The notes: generated by a model from the letters alone, not told the origin. A stretch of 64,000 nt of DNA from Atherinomorus stipes (GCA_023101725.1 JALJCO010003041.1:115268-179267), one strand, 5' to 3'. Shown: positions 45,916-57,712, numbered from the stretch's first letter. A program made the numbers and translations.

Positions 45916-47900
45916 ATTGTTTACTAAACATATTTTCATCAGTTGTCTGTCTGGGATTGCGAGGGCAGGTCTAAATTCTGATATCCATGACACAGTGCAA
46001 TTTTTTACATATAGCAAGAAAAAGCAACCCCATCCCTAACACTAGAATATTCTGAAATAAGCCTACCAGCAGTCAAAGTCTCCAGTTGGCATATATCTCG
46101 CTTACTGTTCTGCCTTCATTATGGAAATGCATCTTTGGTCTACTTAAATTCTAGAGGAACATTGAGGTAAAAGACAAACTGGATTAATCAGTTAAAGAGA
46201 GTTCAAGATCATCACTGACAACAACCTATTTTTTTTTCTTACATAATCTTTTACCAGAAACAACTGGGATTAATATATACCACCTGGGGCCAGACTGGGT
46301 CTGTTCCTCCCTATGTAATACTCCGCAACTTGCAGTTAGCCAAAATTTTTAAAACCTGCAGTGTGTGTTTGTTTTTTCGCATCTAATCTAGTTTGGTTTG
46401 GTTAAAATGAATGCAGACGATACAATGACACATTGAAAACGAACTGTTGTTCTTGTTTATGCCACACATGGAGTTATGTGTTTAGTAGGTAAAGAGGAAT
46501 GTGTAGTATCTGGGAAGCAAACAGATAATCACATTTCCTGCATTATCCCACAGCTGTGTTAACAGTATACATAAGAAATAACAATAATCAGATTTGCTTT
46601 CAGACATTTCTGAAGTTCTTGAAGAACTGGTGCAATTTAAACTTAGCAAGGAAATTATGTCTGTAGCAACAACTGATCATTCTCATTAGCTTTTATGACT
46701 GTACCAGACTGGTCTCCAGGTGGACATGAGAATAATGGCAGGCTGAAACAGTTCAGAAGTATCTTCTGTGGGAGAAAATAACTCCTTTAGGTTTTGGCTT
46801 TGCAACATTTGAGACTCTTTGTATCTCCAAAACAACTATGGGCATCTGGACCGTCTAAGGAAAAAGGAAAACCGCGAATGTACATTGTAACCTTTTTAAT
46901 TTTGCTTTGGTGTTTGACAGATTTTGAGTATTCAGAACATTTCTACTGATTTATTTTGTAATACTATACATTTTTGAGCCCCTGGAAACTTTAAAGTATT
47001 GAGGCCTGTAAATACTTTGTCGTACTTCCATGCTTAATAAAAGCCAGCATGTAAAATTTGTCCATTTTTATGTCTTACACAGACCTTGTTAGTAATTCTG
47101 TCACAGGGGCAACACTCGTCAAAACTTTCATCCTGTTTATATCTTCCCTTTCATCTTTTATGACCCCCAAAGTGCCATTACCCTGCAGATTTTTGATAGA
47201 GTGAATGAGAATCTAAATTTCATATTTCAGCATCACTGCAAAAGTGAGTGACTCTTCATTTGTGGACTTCTGCCTGCACTTCTAGCTTGACCTGAACAGT
47301 GTGGTGGTATGTGATATTCCTTTTCCTTGTAAGATTTGTAGTTTCAAATTTGAACATGATGTCTAAGGTATATAGTGATGTCAAAAAGGTTGTATTTATC
47401 TGAAAAATCAGGTCGAAGTCAAAGGTTATTTCAATAAAAAGCTGATTATACTGCTATTAAACTACAACATATTCTTCAGTTATGCCACAAAGTAGGAAAT
47501 TAGAATAAAAATATGCATCAAACTGGCATGAAAAAGTGTACATTTTTGGACAAATTGAAGTGTGTTCATGGTCTTCTTGAAGAGCTACCTTACAGGCCTT
47601 GGTGAGGATCACACACTCTGAATCTCCTCACCACACAGCTTAGCAGGAATCTCAAATTGAACCTAATCAGTTCTCCAGTCACCATGTTTAAATGGTCTTT
47701 TTGCCAGGTTAATGGGATTTCCGCTGAAAGGTCTGCGCTCGACGTCTAAAGTGGTCCAGACAATCGCAATGAGCTGTGAGTCAAGTGTGATTAACCCGCT
47801 GACCCGCCTGTAGCCATCGCGCCTCTGCTCCCTCTCAGCTCAACTGGAACTGTGTTTAAGTCAAGTCAGATTTACTTATTAAGATGTAAACAATGAAACT
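45916..47900. other. Gene-free stretch
   Basis: AT-rich, no frame of interest. A segment near 47520-47640 (GCATGAAAAAGTGTACATTT, GGTCTTCTTGAAGAGCTACC) might be a diverged transposon remnant. Nothing else is recognisable. Confidence 0.45.
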
Positions 47901-48341
47901 GTGAAACAAAGCGGAATGAGAGCAGCAGATAGGCAAAGTTCCTCCCAGATTTCAGCCAATAAGGCTACAGCTTGGGTTGTAAATCTTCACTGTCAGTTAA
48001 TACATATAAACTTGGAGCTTCTTTTAACTGCTGTAATATTGCAGAACCCTCTGGGTTTAAATGCCCATCTTATCATTTACATCAGGACTAAACTCACTAT
48101 TAGAATTGATGATGGTATTATCTTGGCTCTGGATGGGATTACTTTGGCTTCCAGTACTACAGTGAGAAACCTTGGCGTTATTTTAGACCAGATTTATCCT
48201 TTGGCTCAAATATAATGCAGGTTTGTAGTGCTGCCTTCTTTTCCCAATGTAATACTGTAAAAACTAGGAACATCTACTAGGTGAAAGGCAGGTCACCAGT
48301 CCATGGCAGGCAGGTAAAACTAGTTCATGCAATTCCTTTAA

Positions 48342-49174
48342 GGTCGTTTTCACACAGGACCCATTTAGGTTGACCTAACTGGGTTTTGGTACCGAACACG
48401 GCGCTGCCGAGTCTGTGTGAACACGCCACTTACGCTTGTAGTCGACCTAACTCGCCCGCTCTCGGACCGGCTGTACAAGGTGGTTTCGGAGCGGCTTGTG
48501 TCGATCTGAAATGCGGCGCAAGTGATGTGTGAACGCGCTCCAACTTTAGCTCGACCTAAATCCCAGATAGTCCCCCTTTTTGAACTGAACAGGTATCCAT
48601 AGGCAGCTGTATGATTGGGTTATCCTTCTTATTGACAGTGTTATTACAAATAACAGAGTTACGGCATGCCTAACTGTAACGTTTAGTATCATCTTGTGTC
48701 TACTAGCTACTAATGTATTTCTAATGATAACATCAACGTGCGTTCACAAACACTGGACAAATTACCAACAAGGTCTAGCAGGCTAAGGATTGATGCTCAT
48801 GTTTACAACTCACCGGAACCTGGCTATAATATCTGCATGTGGTCCAGGCTTCGCGGTTCAATAGAATCAATAGAATAAATCTGTGCCTTGCTCTGGTTTG
48901 TCTGGAAATTTGACAACATTGTTTTCCACACACAACGTGTCTCGTCTTCAACATCGTTCACCTGTGTTTTGTTAACAATAGAGCCACGTTTTACAGCTGG
49001 AACATGTCTACTTCCCTCTGGTTGCCATGGATACACAACACTGCAGTCTATAGAGCGTCTGCTTGGCATGGTGATTGAAAAGCAGATGTGAAATGAAGCT
49101 GTATTAGTTGAAAATGGAAACATTTGAACCTTTTCATTGCACCTGGCTCGAACCAAATATGTGTGAAAACGACC
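48342..49174. mobile_element. 833-bp element with 15-bp perfect TIRs
   Basis: GGTCGTTTTCACACA at 48342-48356 is matched exactly by TGTGTGAAAACGACC at 49160-49174. The left quarter is GC-rich (GGTACCGAACACGGCGC, CGGACCGGCTG). It lies inside the LINE, between the RNLGVILD block and the LHRLPV-like block. A 117-codon minus-strand frame crosses the right end and is incidental. Non-autonomous; I recognise the termini as a dispersed fish type but cannot name it. Confidence 0.78.
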
Positions 49175-49276
49175 CAAGACTGGACTGCTGTGATGACAAC
49201 AAAGCTTCTCTTTATAGGCTCCCTGTTAAGTCTACAATCAAATGTGAAGCTTTTTATGACCAAACTCCATTGTGTC

Positions 49277-49455
49277 TTAAAGATCCACAACATAACTTTT
49301 AGCAGTTTTCTCAGTGATGCGCCCCATATCGACAGCTAAACTGGCATCCATCTTGCATCCGCGTCCCGGATATATGTAATTTCAGGGAACATTTTTATGA
49401 GGAAAAACTTACCACAAACGTGGGCCAACAGAATAACAGGCTATTAAAATCGTTT
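49277..49455. mobile_element. TTAA-type element fragment inside the LINE
   Basis: Begins TTAAAGATCCACAACATAAC and continues AGCAGTTTTCTCAGTGATGC, matching in reverse the right end of the 34408-34751 element. It contains a CATCCGCGTCCCGGATAT block. The right end is not clear; LINE-like sequence seems to resume near 49462. Confidence 0.55.
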
Positions 49456-49671
49456 TAAATCAGGTGTCCTGCATGTTACTGCCTCACCTGTTCATCCCTT
49501 CTATGTACACTGAGGGGTTTGTTCCACATTTGCGCTATCTTGCTGATTTATGCTCAAATTCAGATTTTTCATACAAAAGCAGTTTAACTTTGTTTGTTGC
49601 AGCAAATCGCACTCCGGATTCTAGAGTCTTCAAAAGTGGAATGGGAATCAGAACTTTTAGTTAACTTTTAG

Positions 49672-49970
49672 TAGGGCTGGGTATTAAGAATGTCATGATT
49701 CAATTTGATTTTGATTTTTTGGGTTGCGATCCGATTTGATATTGATTTGATTCAATACTCATTTATATGTTTCAATATTGATTCAGTAAGAAGTAGAAAC
49801 TCTGTTGTAGATAATTTAATACTTATTTTCATGCCGATGTGAATGTATGTTACGCACAGCTCCCCCCACGTCGGGAATTAGATCAGTTCAGAGGATTTCC
49901 CGATTCGATATTGAATTGCACAGGGAAGTGTTGCGATGCATCGATTTATCAATATTTTTACCCACCCCTA
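49672..49970. mobile_element. hAT-like MITE, AGGGCTGGGTA type
   Basis: The left end TAGGGCTGGGTATT and right end TACCCACCCCTA are imperfect inverse repeats with GATTTGATTCAATA/ATCGATTTATCAATATT subterminal words, a well-known fish MITE texture. LINE coding text stops just before it and resumes just after (GGAACCAGCTCTCAGTTAGG). Target duplication not clear. Confidence 0.7.
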
Positions 49971-50390
49971 GGAACCAGCTCTCAGTTAGGGTTCAAGAAG
50001 AAGATACCAGCTTCACCTTTTGTGATTCATCTTCAAACTTTCTTTTCTAATGAAGCATATACTTTAGTAGGGACTGGCCTTGGGTGACCCTTGGCCATCC
50101 TTTTAGTTATACTGCTACTGGCTTAGATTGCAAAGGGTGGTCCCATGATGCCTTGCTCATCTCCCTGCACTGTTCTCTCTTTGCTCTTTATTTTCCATTT
50201 AAAAATATATGACGTTGTTATTCTTTTCCACACCCAATGGGTGGAGGCAGATTGAAGTTTTTCCTCACCACTGTCACCAATTCAGGCTGGGGGACTGAAT
50301 CAAAGATAATTTTTTGGTAAGAAACCAATCTTTTGATTTCCTTTGCAACTTTTTTGATAAAACTGAATTCAGTAAATTCAACTGAATTAA

Positions 50391-50430
50391 ATTGAATTGA
50401 ATTGAATTGAATTGAATTGAATTGAATTGA
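50391..50430. repeat. ATTGA tail of the LINE
   Basis: Eight nearly perfect ATTGA units. Position directly after the LINE 3-prime region shows it is the tail repeat, not an independent microsatellite. Confidence 0.85.
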
Positions 50431-50432
50431 AT

Positions 50433-51588
50433 GAGTCAACTAATTGCTGTAGCTATGTAATTTTTTTATGTATTGGCGTTATTTATGTAAATACAACTTA
50501 AATTAATTTAGATTAAGTTTGACTTCATTTGACTCTATTCAAAGTGTTCTGAGATGGCAAATTTTGTGGATATATAGACAATTGAGGTGAGTGAGATTTG
50601 GGGGAAAGGGAGCATGACTAAATATAGGTAAGAATAAAAAAAAAAATTGTAGAAATAGCCTAGGTTAGCAGCTGAATTCTCCATTGGACATGGTAATCAA
50701 CGTAGTTCTGTTTCAACTTTGTTTATCAGTGTAACTGTTTGTTTCTTTTGTGCAGCTTTAATATCAACAACAATCTTGCTACTTAGCTAACCATCCCAGA
50801 TAATGGAGCGGATTGTTCCGCATCGATCCACAGGGCCGCTGTGTTGGTAATCATCCGTTTGTGTGGGTCAGTGTCTGTAATGATTTCTCTTCTCTCATGC
50901 CCTCTGACCGTCATGTAGTACATAAATCGGTGTGTTTGTGTGTGTGGTGTATTATCACTGAGCATTAGCCAATGAACCGTCTTTTTTCATGTCAGGGAGG
51001 CAGAAATGAACAGCATTATCACCTCTTATGGCTTCTTCTAAAGGAGTGCTCACTTCTGTATGATTCAGTCTGTCAGTGAAGCGTTGCAGCTTCTACTTAT
51101 GTGTGTTAGTGTGTGTGTTTGTGTGAGCACACGTTTTACCTTGATTTATTTAGTGATGACTCACTTAGTGTGACACTGTTTCTTTCACTTGGCTGCTAAG
51201 ACAAGCCTCCAGCAGCACTCCTCAAACAAGCTTGACACATTTCCTTGACATCTGAGCTTTACCTGTGCCATTTAGTGTCTTAGTTAAGTCTCGCATAACA
51301 TGTAAAATAGTCAAAAATAATAATTGACTGTACAAGTTATAGCTTTCCATCTGATTTGAGACTTTTATAGAAATAACCACTACATTTACCTCTTAAATTT
51401 AAATGTTTCATTAATAATTTTAAAATATTTTATTGCAAAAATTTGTAAAAGAGTAGGATTTCTGAGGTTTGTAAGTGCTACTCTTTGTGAGGAAACAAAT
51501 AAATTTTGTTTTCTGTCATGTTTGAAGTGTGGTTGGTATCCTTTAAGTATACATTGCATTAGTCCATGTCTGGTCATGTAAGGCCTAT
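50433..51588. other. Gene-free stretch
   Basis: AT-rich, with short TG runs near 50930-50945 and 51100-51125. No supported frame or element. Confidence 0.55.
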
Positions 51589-51800
51589 CAGGGCTACTCA
51601 AATTCTGTCCTATGAAGGCCACAATCCTGCAGGTTTTCCACATCTTCCTATTCCAACACACCATACTCAAGTTAATGAGTCAATGTGCAGAGCTTTATTG
51701 GCTATTGGATCTATTTAATTTGAGTCAGGTGTGTTGGAGCAGGGAGAGATTGAAAACCTGCAGGATTGCAGCACTCATAGGACTGAATTGAGTAGCCCTG
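51589..51800. mobile_element. hAT-type MITE copy
   Basis: CAGGGCTACTCAA at 51589 and TTGAGTAGCCCTG ending at 51800 are exact inverse ends. The interior shares GCAGGTTTTCCAC, CAACACACCATACTCAAGTT, GAGTCAGGTGTGTTGGAGCA and GAAAACCTGCAGGATTGCAG with the 24.6- and 31.6-kb copies. The flanks AGGCCTAT and GCCAATGT share only part of an octamer, so no duplication is claimed. Confidence 0.82.
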
Positions 51801-53646
51801 GCCAATGTGTTGAAAATCTGCACAAGTATGCAAGAGCCTTCATCAATTTTCAATTTAAAAAAAAAGAAAGAATACAAATCCGGTATGAGATGAAAAAAAC
51901 AAACAACTTCGATAACATGCTGCAGCTAACAGAAAGGCCTGTAACTGATCAAATACACCTGCATAGAAAGCTTTCCATACTGTATACACCTGTGTGCTCA
52001 CCCACAGCTGATTTACAGATGCAACTATAATGATTGGCTTTAAAATCAGAGGTTTGTCTGACTAAATCATTTTAGAACTTCACCCATCTGAACTAAAATA
52101 TGTTAACTGAAAGAACCAAACTCAACATGAAACTGTCAAGCAGAGCAGAAGCTGGATAATTCTGTCATTAATGCAACACAACAGCTATAGCTACAGCTTT
52201 TTAAACTGAAAATGGCTCGACTTTTTCACGTGTACGCATGTCTAAGTCACTTCTGCAGATGGCATTATGTCTTGCAACATTTCCTATAATGTTTGGTTTT
52301 TGCCACCTTGCCAACAGAAGTTTGCCAATTGTGTGTTTGAAAACCTGTCAAGGCAGAGCTTTAAGCCATGTTCTGTGATAACAAGCAGCATACACAGGGA
52401 AAAAAAAAAATTCACACACACAAAAAAAATCACAAATAACCCAAACAAATAAACAAACAAAAAAACAAAAGAAAACAATTTACATAATTTCCTGTGATTG
52501 ATTGTATTGTTTAAGTCAAACTTAAATGATGCTTCAAAAGTAGTGTTTTTTCAAAGCTTTATACAAAAACTGCCCCCGTATAATCAGATGTTATTGGGGT
52601 AATAAAGTTTTTAAATGCTGTAGTTCCCAGTAACTGACTGGGAATTTTAACTGACTAAAATCAACCTGCTTTGCATTCATTCCAGCAGGAGTTACAGATA
52701 TGTAATATCTCTAATGCTCAAAGTGAAGCATTTTGTCAGTGAACAAGTTAAGACACACCTACTGTCTGTGGAAAATTGCCATCATTTGTTTTAATTGAGC
52801 ACTTTTTGATGTTGCTTCAGTTGTCAGAGGATATCTCGTTTGGGAGGAAATCTTCACATGTTCACTTCAAACGCTCCAGGCAAAGGATTCCTCCTCCCTT
52901 TTTGTCAAAAGTAGCTTGCTTTAGAAATTAGCTTTGATTCTGTGACAGCTACGGTACACGTGTGAGAACTAGGTCACTCGGTATTTAGAATACTTACTTA
53001 TCAGTGCTTAAAGAGGTTACTCATGCCCACCTAGGATGTTTGGAGAGTTTTAATAGCATTTTACTTATTCCACCAACTAATAGAAATAGTAGGTTTATAA
53101 CAAAAGAGCACAGGAATAAATCGCATTACCTTGTTTATATGAAATGATGGTAAAGGTGAAATTAAAACATGTTGTGGGTGTCTGTAAAAAGTTCTTAGAA
53201 ATACAGGATTATGACTGCAGAGTCTCTGAGAGTACCTGACTCTGGGGGAATAATAACCTGGAAAGATATCAAAGCATCCATGATTTTATCAACCCTGACC
53301 TGGTCAAATGATTATTTCAACCCTATTCATGACATTCTCCTTGTCAAAAAGAAAAGAAAAGAAAAATATGTATATTTATAACAAAGTGTTTCAGTGTCAT
53401 ATCTAAAAACCAATAAAGGTGTTTTTTACCTTGATCAGAAATTAATCGAGGCAGATAAAACTGTATGGAAACACCCTTTCTCAAAACATTGGGATTTAGC
53501 TGACCCACCCATCTATTTTCTTTAGTTTATAAAAAGATAGATTACTGATGGCAGCAGGATTAGCTGGTTATTTATAAATCCTTTTTCCCAAGAACTCTTT
53601 ACAGTTTCTTCTGGGGGATTCTGAAGAAGTCCCAGATAAGATATCT
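51801..53646. other. Gene-free stretch
   Basis: AT-rich unique-looking DNA. The 52400-52475 segment is CACACA/AAACAA-rich and an AAAAG run lies near 53346-53370. No supported genes or element ends. Confidence 0.5.
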
Positions 53647-54180
53647 AATCGGTCTCTGCCAGTCACGTGACATTTGTTGCTAAGACGCCATTTTAAGCAG
53701 AAAAGAGTAAGTGGTCCAATTTATCAAACAAGTGTGGAAATGAGTGCACATCTGATCATAACAATGATCTTATGATTGGATCCACGTGTGATTTATAAAA
53801 TGTTCTGGTCTGACCAAACAACAGAATCTATGTCAGAAATCCATTGTCATCCAGCTGTTTCTAACCTGAAGCAGCAGCAGCGCTGTAAGGCCGGTTGGAT
53901 CCAAGCCTGACCCGGACTGTCGGACCTGAGCCTGACCCACACAGGGACAGAAGAAAAGATAACTGCCATTAGCTAAGCTAAGAAACAGTCTACTGACTGA
54001 GCACTTATAGGCTACAACTTCAAGGTATAGATTACTTAATAGGAACGACGGATCGCCTCCTGTCTCCACCATTTCCCCAGTGGGAGCTGCAGGGGGTCGT
54101 GTCAGATTGTGACAGCAGAGTGTTATAACTTCTGATGATGGCGATAACTGATCCCCAAAAAATGTCAAGGTAAAACAAAC

Positions 54181-55680
54181 TGTCATGTTCTGTTCTGCTC
54201 CCTATTTAAAAAAAACTGCTTAACTCTTTCTCAGTGCAAGATCGTCTGTTGCTTCCACAGCTTTCAACCCTTGTTCACAGCTCCAGTCTTGTTACCCTGC
54301 CTGTCCCTGACCTCTGCCTTTGAGTAGTTTTTTTGACCTCCTTAAACGCTTTCGGACTGTAGGAACCTTTTGGAGTTCCTATAACCTTTTTGGGAACCGG
54401 GCTGTTTTTCTGCGTATTTGGACATATAGGAACTAGGGACCTCAGTTCCTATAACCTTTTTAGCTCCTACTCCGAGGCAGGGTCTTTTCGGGGTTCCATA
54501 GGAACTGAAATACATAGATGTTTGGTGATTGGTAGAACTGGCAAGCTGCACGCCCCTTGCGGGAGCTCCGCTTCTTCCAATCCCGCTATGTCTCACAGCT
54601 GTTTAACTGTTTACCGAGATCGTAATAACAACAAGAACTATTATAAAAGGAGTGTACAAATTCATTTTTAAATCGATCACAATGGTGCACGCCCCGAATC
54701 GATAACTATTTTGAAATGTCCAAAAGCAATTATTTTCGTATAAATTTAATGACCAAACACAGCTGCAAAGTATAGCAGTAGAATCTGCGGCTGCCACCCA
54801 GACACTTTAGTGGACGGACCACCCACTATGGTTACGGGCGCACTTCAGCAAAAGGTACACAAGGGAAAGGAAGGGAAAGCTGGTGAGTTAGCTTTTTTAA
54901 TAGCTTTGAATAAAAGAGATGGAAAAGCCAAGTACAGTTGCAAATTGTGTCAGTACAGTCTGCGCCACTTTGGTGAATGAACCCCGGTCCGTCCGCTAAA
55001 GTGTCCGGGCGTACTTCAACGAAAAGTAAACAACACGTTAGGGCAGATTTCCAACGGGGGGCTGTTCCATTACATGATACGTATGACCATGATGATGGAA
55101 AGCTGGTAAGTTAGCTTTTTTAATAGCTTTGAATAAAAGAGATGAGAAACATCAGTTTTGTGTTAGATCTGCTGGGGCATAAATTTGTCACTGTCACAAC
55201 GATTGCGTCACACATGGATCCTAACAACGTCCTCCCTTATATACGAACGCACGCTGAAGGCGAAGGGTAGTTCCTATAACTAAACTCGGGAGGCGTAGTT
55301 ATAGGAACTGCGTCCTTAGAACCTCTCTGTCCGAATGCGCCTCTTGTTGCCGGACCTTGCCTGACCCTGACCTCGCCTCAAGCCTTTTGTTCACCTGGAT
55401 TCCTCCTTGCCTGAGACCCTCTGTGTAAGACCCTGGACTACTTTTGGACAAATGTATTCTGGGTGAGAGGATCTCCAGCTCCTGGTAACAAGTGTTATTG
55501 ACTTTTTACTTCATCTCATCCTGCGGCTACGCTCACCTCAGTTTTTGTTTTCCAGACATCCAACGAATCCTGATCAAGCCAGAGCAAATCTACACCATCT
55601 TTTGTAAACAAATAAACCTTTTTTTTTTATTCTATTTTTGGCTGAGTTTTGGGTTCTGGCTCCCTCCCTAGATCGTTACA
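54181..55680 (+). mobile_element. Solo LTR (gypsy-like), split by a DNA element
   Basis: Begins TGTCATGTTC and ends GATCGTTACA, i.e. TGT...ACA, and is flanked by a perfect 5-bp duplication CAAAC at 54176-54180 and 55681-55685. AATAAA at 55611-55616 followed by a T-rich run about 65 bases before the end fits the R/U5 boundary on the plus strand. Without the 54348-55338 insert the LTR is about 509 bp. The CCTGCCTG/CCTGACC-rich text resembles LTRs of fish gypsy-type elements; the class is inference. No internal retroelement sequence or second LTR adjoins it, so it is a solo LTR left by recombination. Confidence 0.82.
54348..55338. mobile_element. DNA transposon inside the LTR
   Basis: The ends GCTTTCGGACTGTAGGAACC and, inverted, GCATTCGGACAGAGAGGTTC are imperfect inverse repeats, and GTTCCTATAAC words recur near both ends in opposite sense. 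Within it, a 47-bp block at 54875 (GAAAGCTGGTGAGTTAGC then a TTTTTTAATAGC segment) recurs with one change at 55098, 223 bp away. One plus-strand frame after the first block reads KAKYSCKLCQYSLRHF, with a C-x2-C pair as in BED-type fingers of hAT transposases; this is weak. No catalytic region. Target duplication unclear. Confidence 0.75.
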
Positions 55681-56604
55681 CAAACCTTATTATCTCACTG
55701 TTGATGTCTGAATAAAGAAAAGAAAACTAGGTTTCTTGTAAGAAGACTGACAGTCGGGCTGCAGAAAGGCAGGTGCATGTGTCGGACCAGTGGGATGAAA
55801 TGCTGCTTTAGACTCAAAGAAAGTTTGCAACATAACCCTGACCAGTGTGGTGCTGTATGGCATCACTCTGGCAGCTGATGGAGCTCCTTTCCCCCCCCCA
55901 AGACTTTAATGACAAGTTAAAAAACAGAAATACTAGTTTATGAACATTATGCACAGCCAGAAGGGTGGATGCGCTGGGAACTGCAGCTCCCACTGGAGAT
56001 ATGGAGGAGACAAGAGGCGATCCATCTTTTCTATGAAGTAATCTCAGTCGGTAGACTGTTTCTTAGCTTAGCTAATGAAAGTTATTGTTTCTTCTGTCCC
56101 TGTCCGGGTCAGGCTCAGATCTGACAGTCACGGTCAGGCTTGGATCCAACTGGCCTCCACCTGTCAGCGCTGCTGCTGCTTCAGGGTAGAAAAAGCTGGA
56201 TGACGTTGGATTTCTGATGTAGATTCTGTTGTTTTGTCAGACACAAACATTTTATAAATCCCACATGGATTCAGTCATAAGTCATTTTTATTATCAGATG
56301 TGCGCTCATTTCCATGCTGGTTTGACCGCTGATTTTTTTTTCCACTAAAAATGGCGTCAAGCCTGGTTTAGCAACAAATGTTACATCACTCTGCAAGGAC
56401 CGATTCTCTAAGTAAGATCTGAGTCTTACTTAGTCTTACACCCAGGACCTCTGAGTGTGCCCAGAAAACCTTTAAAATTAGACAATAAAGAAGATAAGCT
56501 TAACTGGTCATTCTACTCTGGGTGCCCTAATTGACCAGGATCATTGCACATCTGCAAGGCTTGACCCAGCCATTTTAGGGAAAAAAAAAAAATTCAGCCC
56601 TTTC

Positions 56605-57712
56605 TATTCATCTGTCCATCCACCCAGCCATCCATCCATCTATAAATCAATCCATCCACTTATTTGGGGTCAGGTCGTGGGGCAGTAACCGAAACAGAAA
56701 GACCCAAACTTCTCTCTCCTTGGCTACTTCCTCAAGCTTCCCCAGGGGAATTGTAAGAATTGTAAGGTGTCCCCAGGCCAGCTGAGAGACATAGTCCATC
56801 CAGCAGGTCCTGAGTCACCCTGAGGAAGACCACCCGCTGGATGGACTGTCTGGGGAAGTTTTAATGGTATTCAGAGAGATGTCCAGGGGGCATCCTAACC
56901 AGATGCCTGCACTCTGGCTCTCTTGATGTAAATCAGCAGCGAGTCTACCTCCATGACCAAGCTCCTCACTCTGCCTAGCCTCCCAGCTGAGGAAACTTAT
57001 TGTGGACGCTTGAAATTGCAATCTCATTCTTTCAGGCATTATGCATGCAACCATACTGAGGGGAAGGGGTAGGAATGCTTCAACTCCCATCACCAGCAAA
57101 GTTTCAACCATGTCCCTGGTGAGGTGGGAACATTGAGTCTGAGAGAGCTACATTCTATGTTGTTGAGGTGGCAGACTGGAGCTTTGGCAGAAAAGTGGTT
57201 GGTGCCTGTGGTAGCAGTAATCCCTAAACTTGTGGGTGGCCATCAGCAGTGAGGGGTGCTGTCAAGCTGAAGAAGGAGTGCTATTGAATTAAATTTTTCA
57301 ATTGAATATTGAATATTGAATTTCCCTTCTGGGATAAATAAAGTATTTTTTATTTCATTTCATGTCATTGTTGGGCTTTTTTGGGCCATGGGACTCTAGA
57401 GGCAGCTGACAGGTATGCAGAGTGCAGCTTTTGTATTGACTGAAGCAAAAACCCAGGCATGGGAGGAGTTGGTGAGGCCATGGAGAACGACATCTTGATG
57501 GCTTTGAGGAAATTCTGGTCGTCCATCTGGTGGCTCAGGAGGGGAAGCAGCGTCCTATCATAACTGGTTACAGTGGGGATTACTGACCTCGACTGTATTA
57601 CTTCAAAGATCTTTTCAGTCCCACTGACACAGGAGGCAGAATCTGGGGACTTGGATAGGTTCTACTAAGGGTTGATGAGATCTGCTTTTTGAATATCTCA
57701 AATGTAGCTGGT
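56605..57712 (-). mobile_element. Twin-primed (5-prime inverted) LINE copy
   Basis: The left part (about 56605-57075) is antisense to the C-terminal part of a fish non-LTR reverse transcriptase: in reverse complement it reads remnants of a GHELWVMTER...RIQAAEMSFLR region, then the ORF end, and finishes in a GGATGGAT-type tail (56605-56665, seen as CCATCCATCC). The right part (about 57076-57712) is in sense orientation and belongs upstream in the same LINE: CTTCAACTCCCATCACC, GAGGTGGGAACATTGAGTCT, GTCAAGCTGAAGAAGGAGTG, AGAGGCAGCTGACAGGTATG, GATGAGATCTGC. Read on the minus strand this is an inverted 5-prime piece joined to a sense 3-prime end. Clade not assigned with confidence. Confidence 0.78.
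57285..57369 (+). mobile_element. Short LINE/SINE 3-prime fragment in the LINE
   Basis: About 85 bp inserted between GAAGGAGTGCTAT and GGGCTTTTTTGGGCC of the surrounding LINE. It includes GAATTTCCCTTCTGGGATAA and ATAAAGTATTTTTTATTTCA, the 3-prime end style (TTTCCC...GGGATxAATAAAGT) shared by several fish SINE/LINE tails. Too short to classify. Confidence 0.55.

Larger units (their letters stand above)
47900..50432 (+). mobile_element. 5-prime truncated L2-type LINE, multiply interrupted
   Basis: Plus-strand remnants of a non-LTR reverse transcriptase occur in order: 48070-48190 (DGITLASSTTVRNLGVILDQ, the late-RT RNLGVxxD block), 49195-49270 (LPVKSTIKCEAFYDQT, the LHxLPV block), 49462-49664 (YKSSLTLFVAANRTPDSRVF) and 49975-50087 (LQTFFSNEAYTLVGTGLG), the end of the ORF. 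A 3-prime untranslated region follows to an ATTGA-type tail at 50391-50430. The endonuclease and first RT motifs are missing. Three other elements interrupt it, at 48342-49174, about 49277-49455 and 49672-49970. L2/CR1-type is the best assignment from motif recall. Confidence 0.75.
53647..56406. mobile_element. Foldback element with ~430-450-bp arms
   Basis: The left arm 53647-54093 reappears inverted at 55979-56406. Matching blocks from outside in: AATCGGTC, ACATTTGTTGCTAA, GACGCCATTTT, GGAAATGAG(T/C)GCACATCTGAT, GATTTATAAAATGTT, ACAACAGAATCTA, AGAAATCCA, GAAGCAGCAGCAGCGCTG, TTGGATCCAAGCCTGACC, GAAACAGTCTAC, GATCGCCTC and GGGAGCTGCAG. Arms carry many differences, so the element is old. The loop (54094-55978) holds a solo LTR and other sequence. 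No coding capacity is attributable to the arms; a 117-codon minus-strand frame in the left arm is incidental. Confidence 0.85.

Noticed and set aside
53833..54186. 117-codon minus-strand frame
   Set aside because: It lies in the foldback arm and its mirrored arm does not keep it open.
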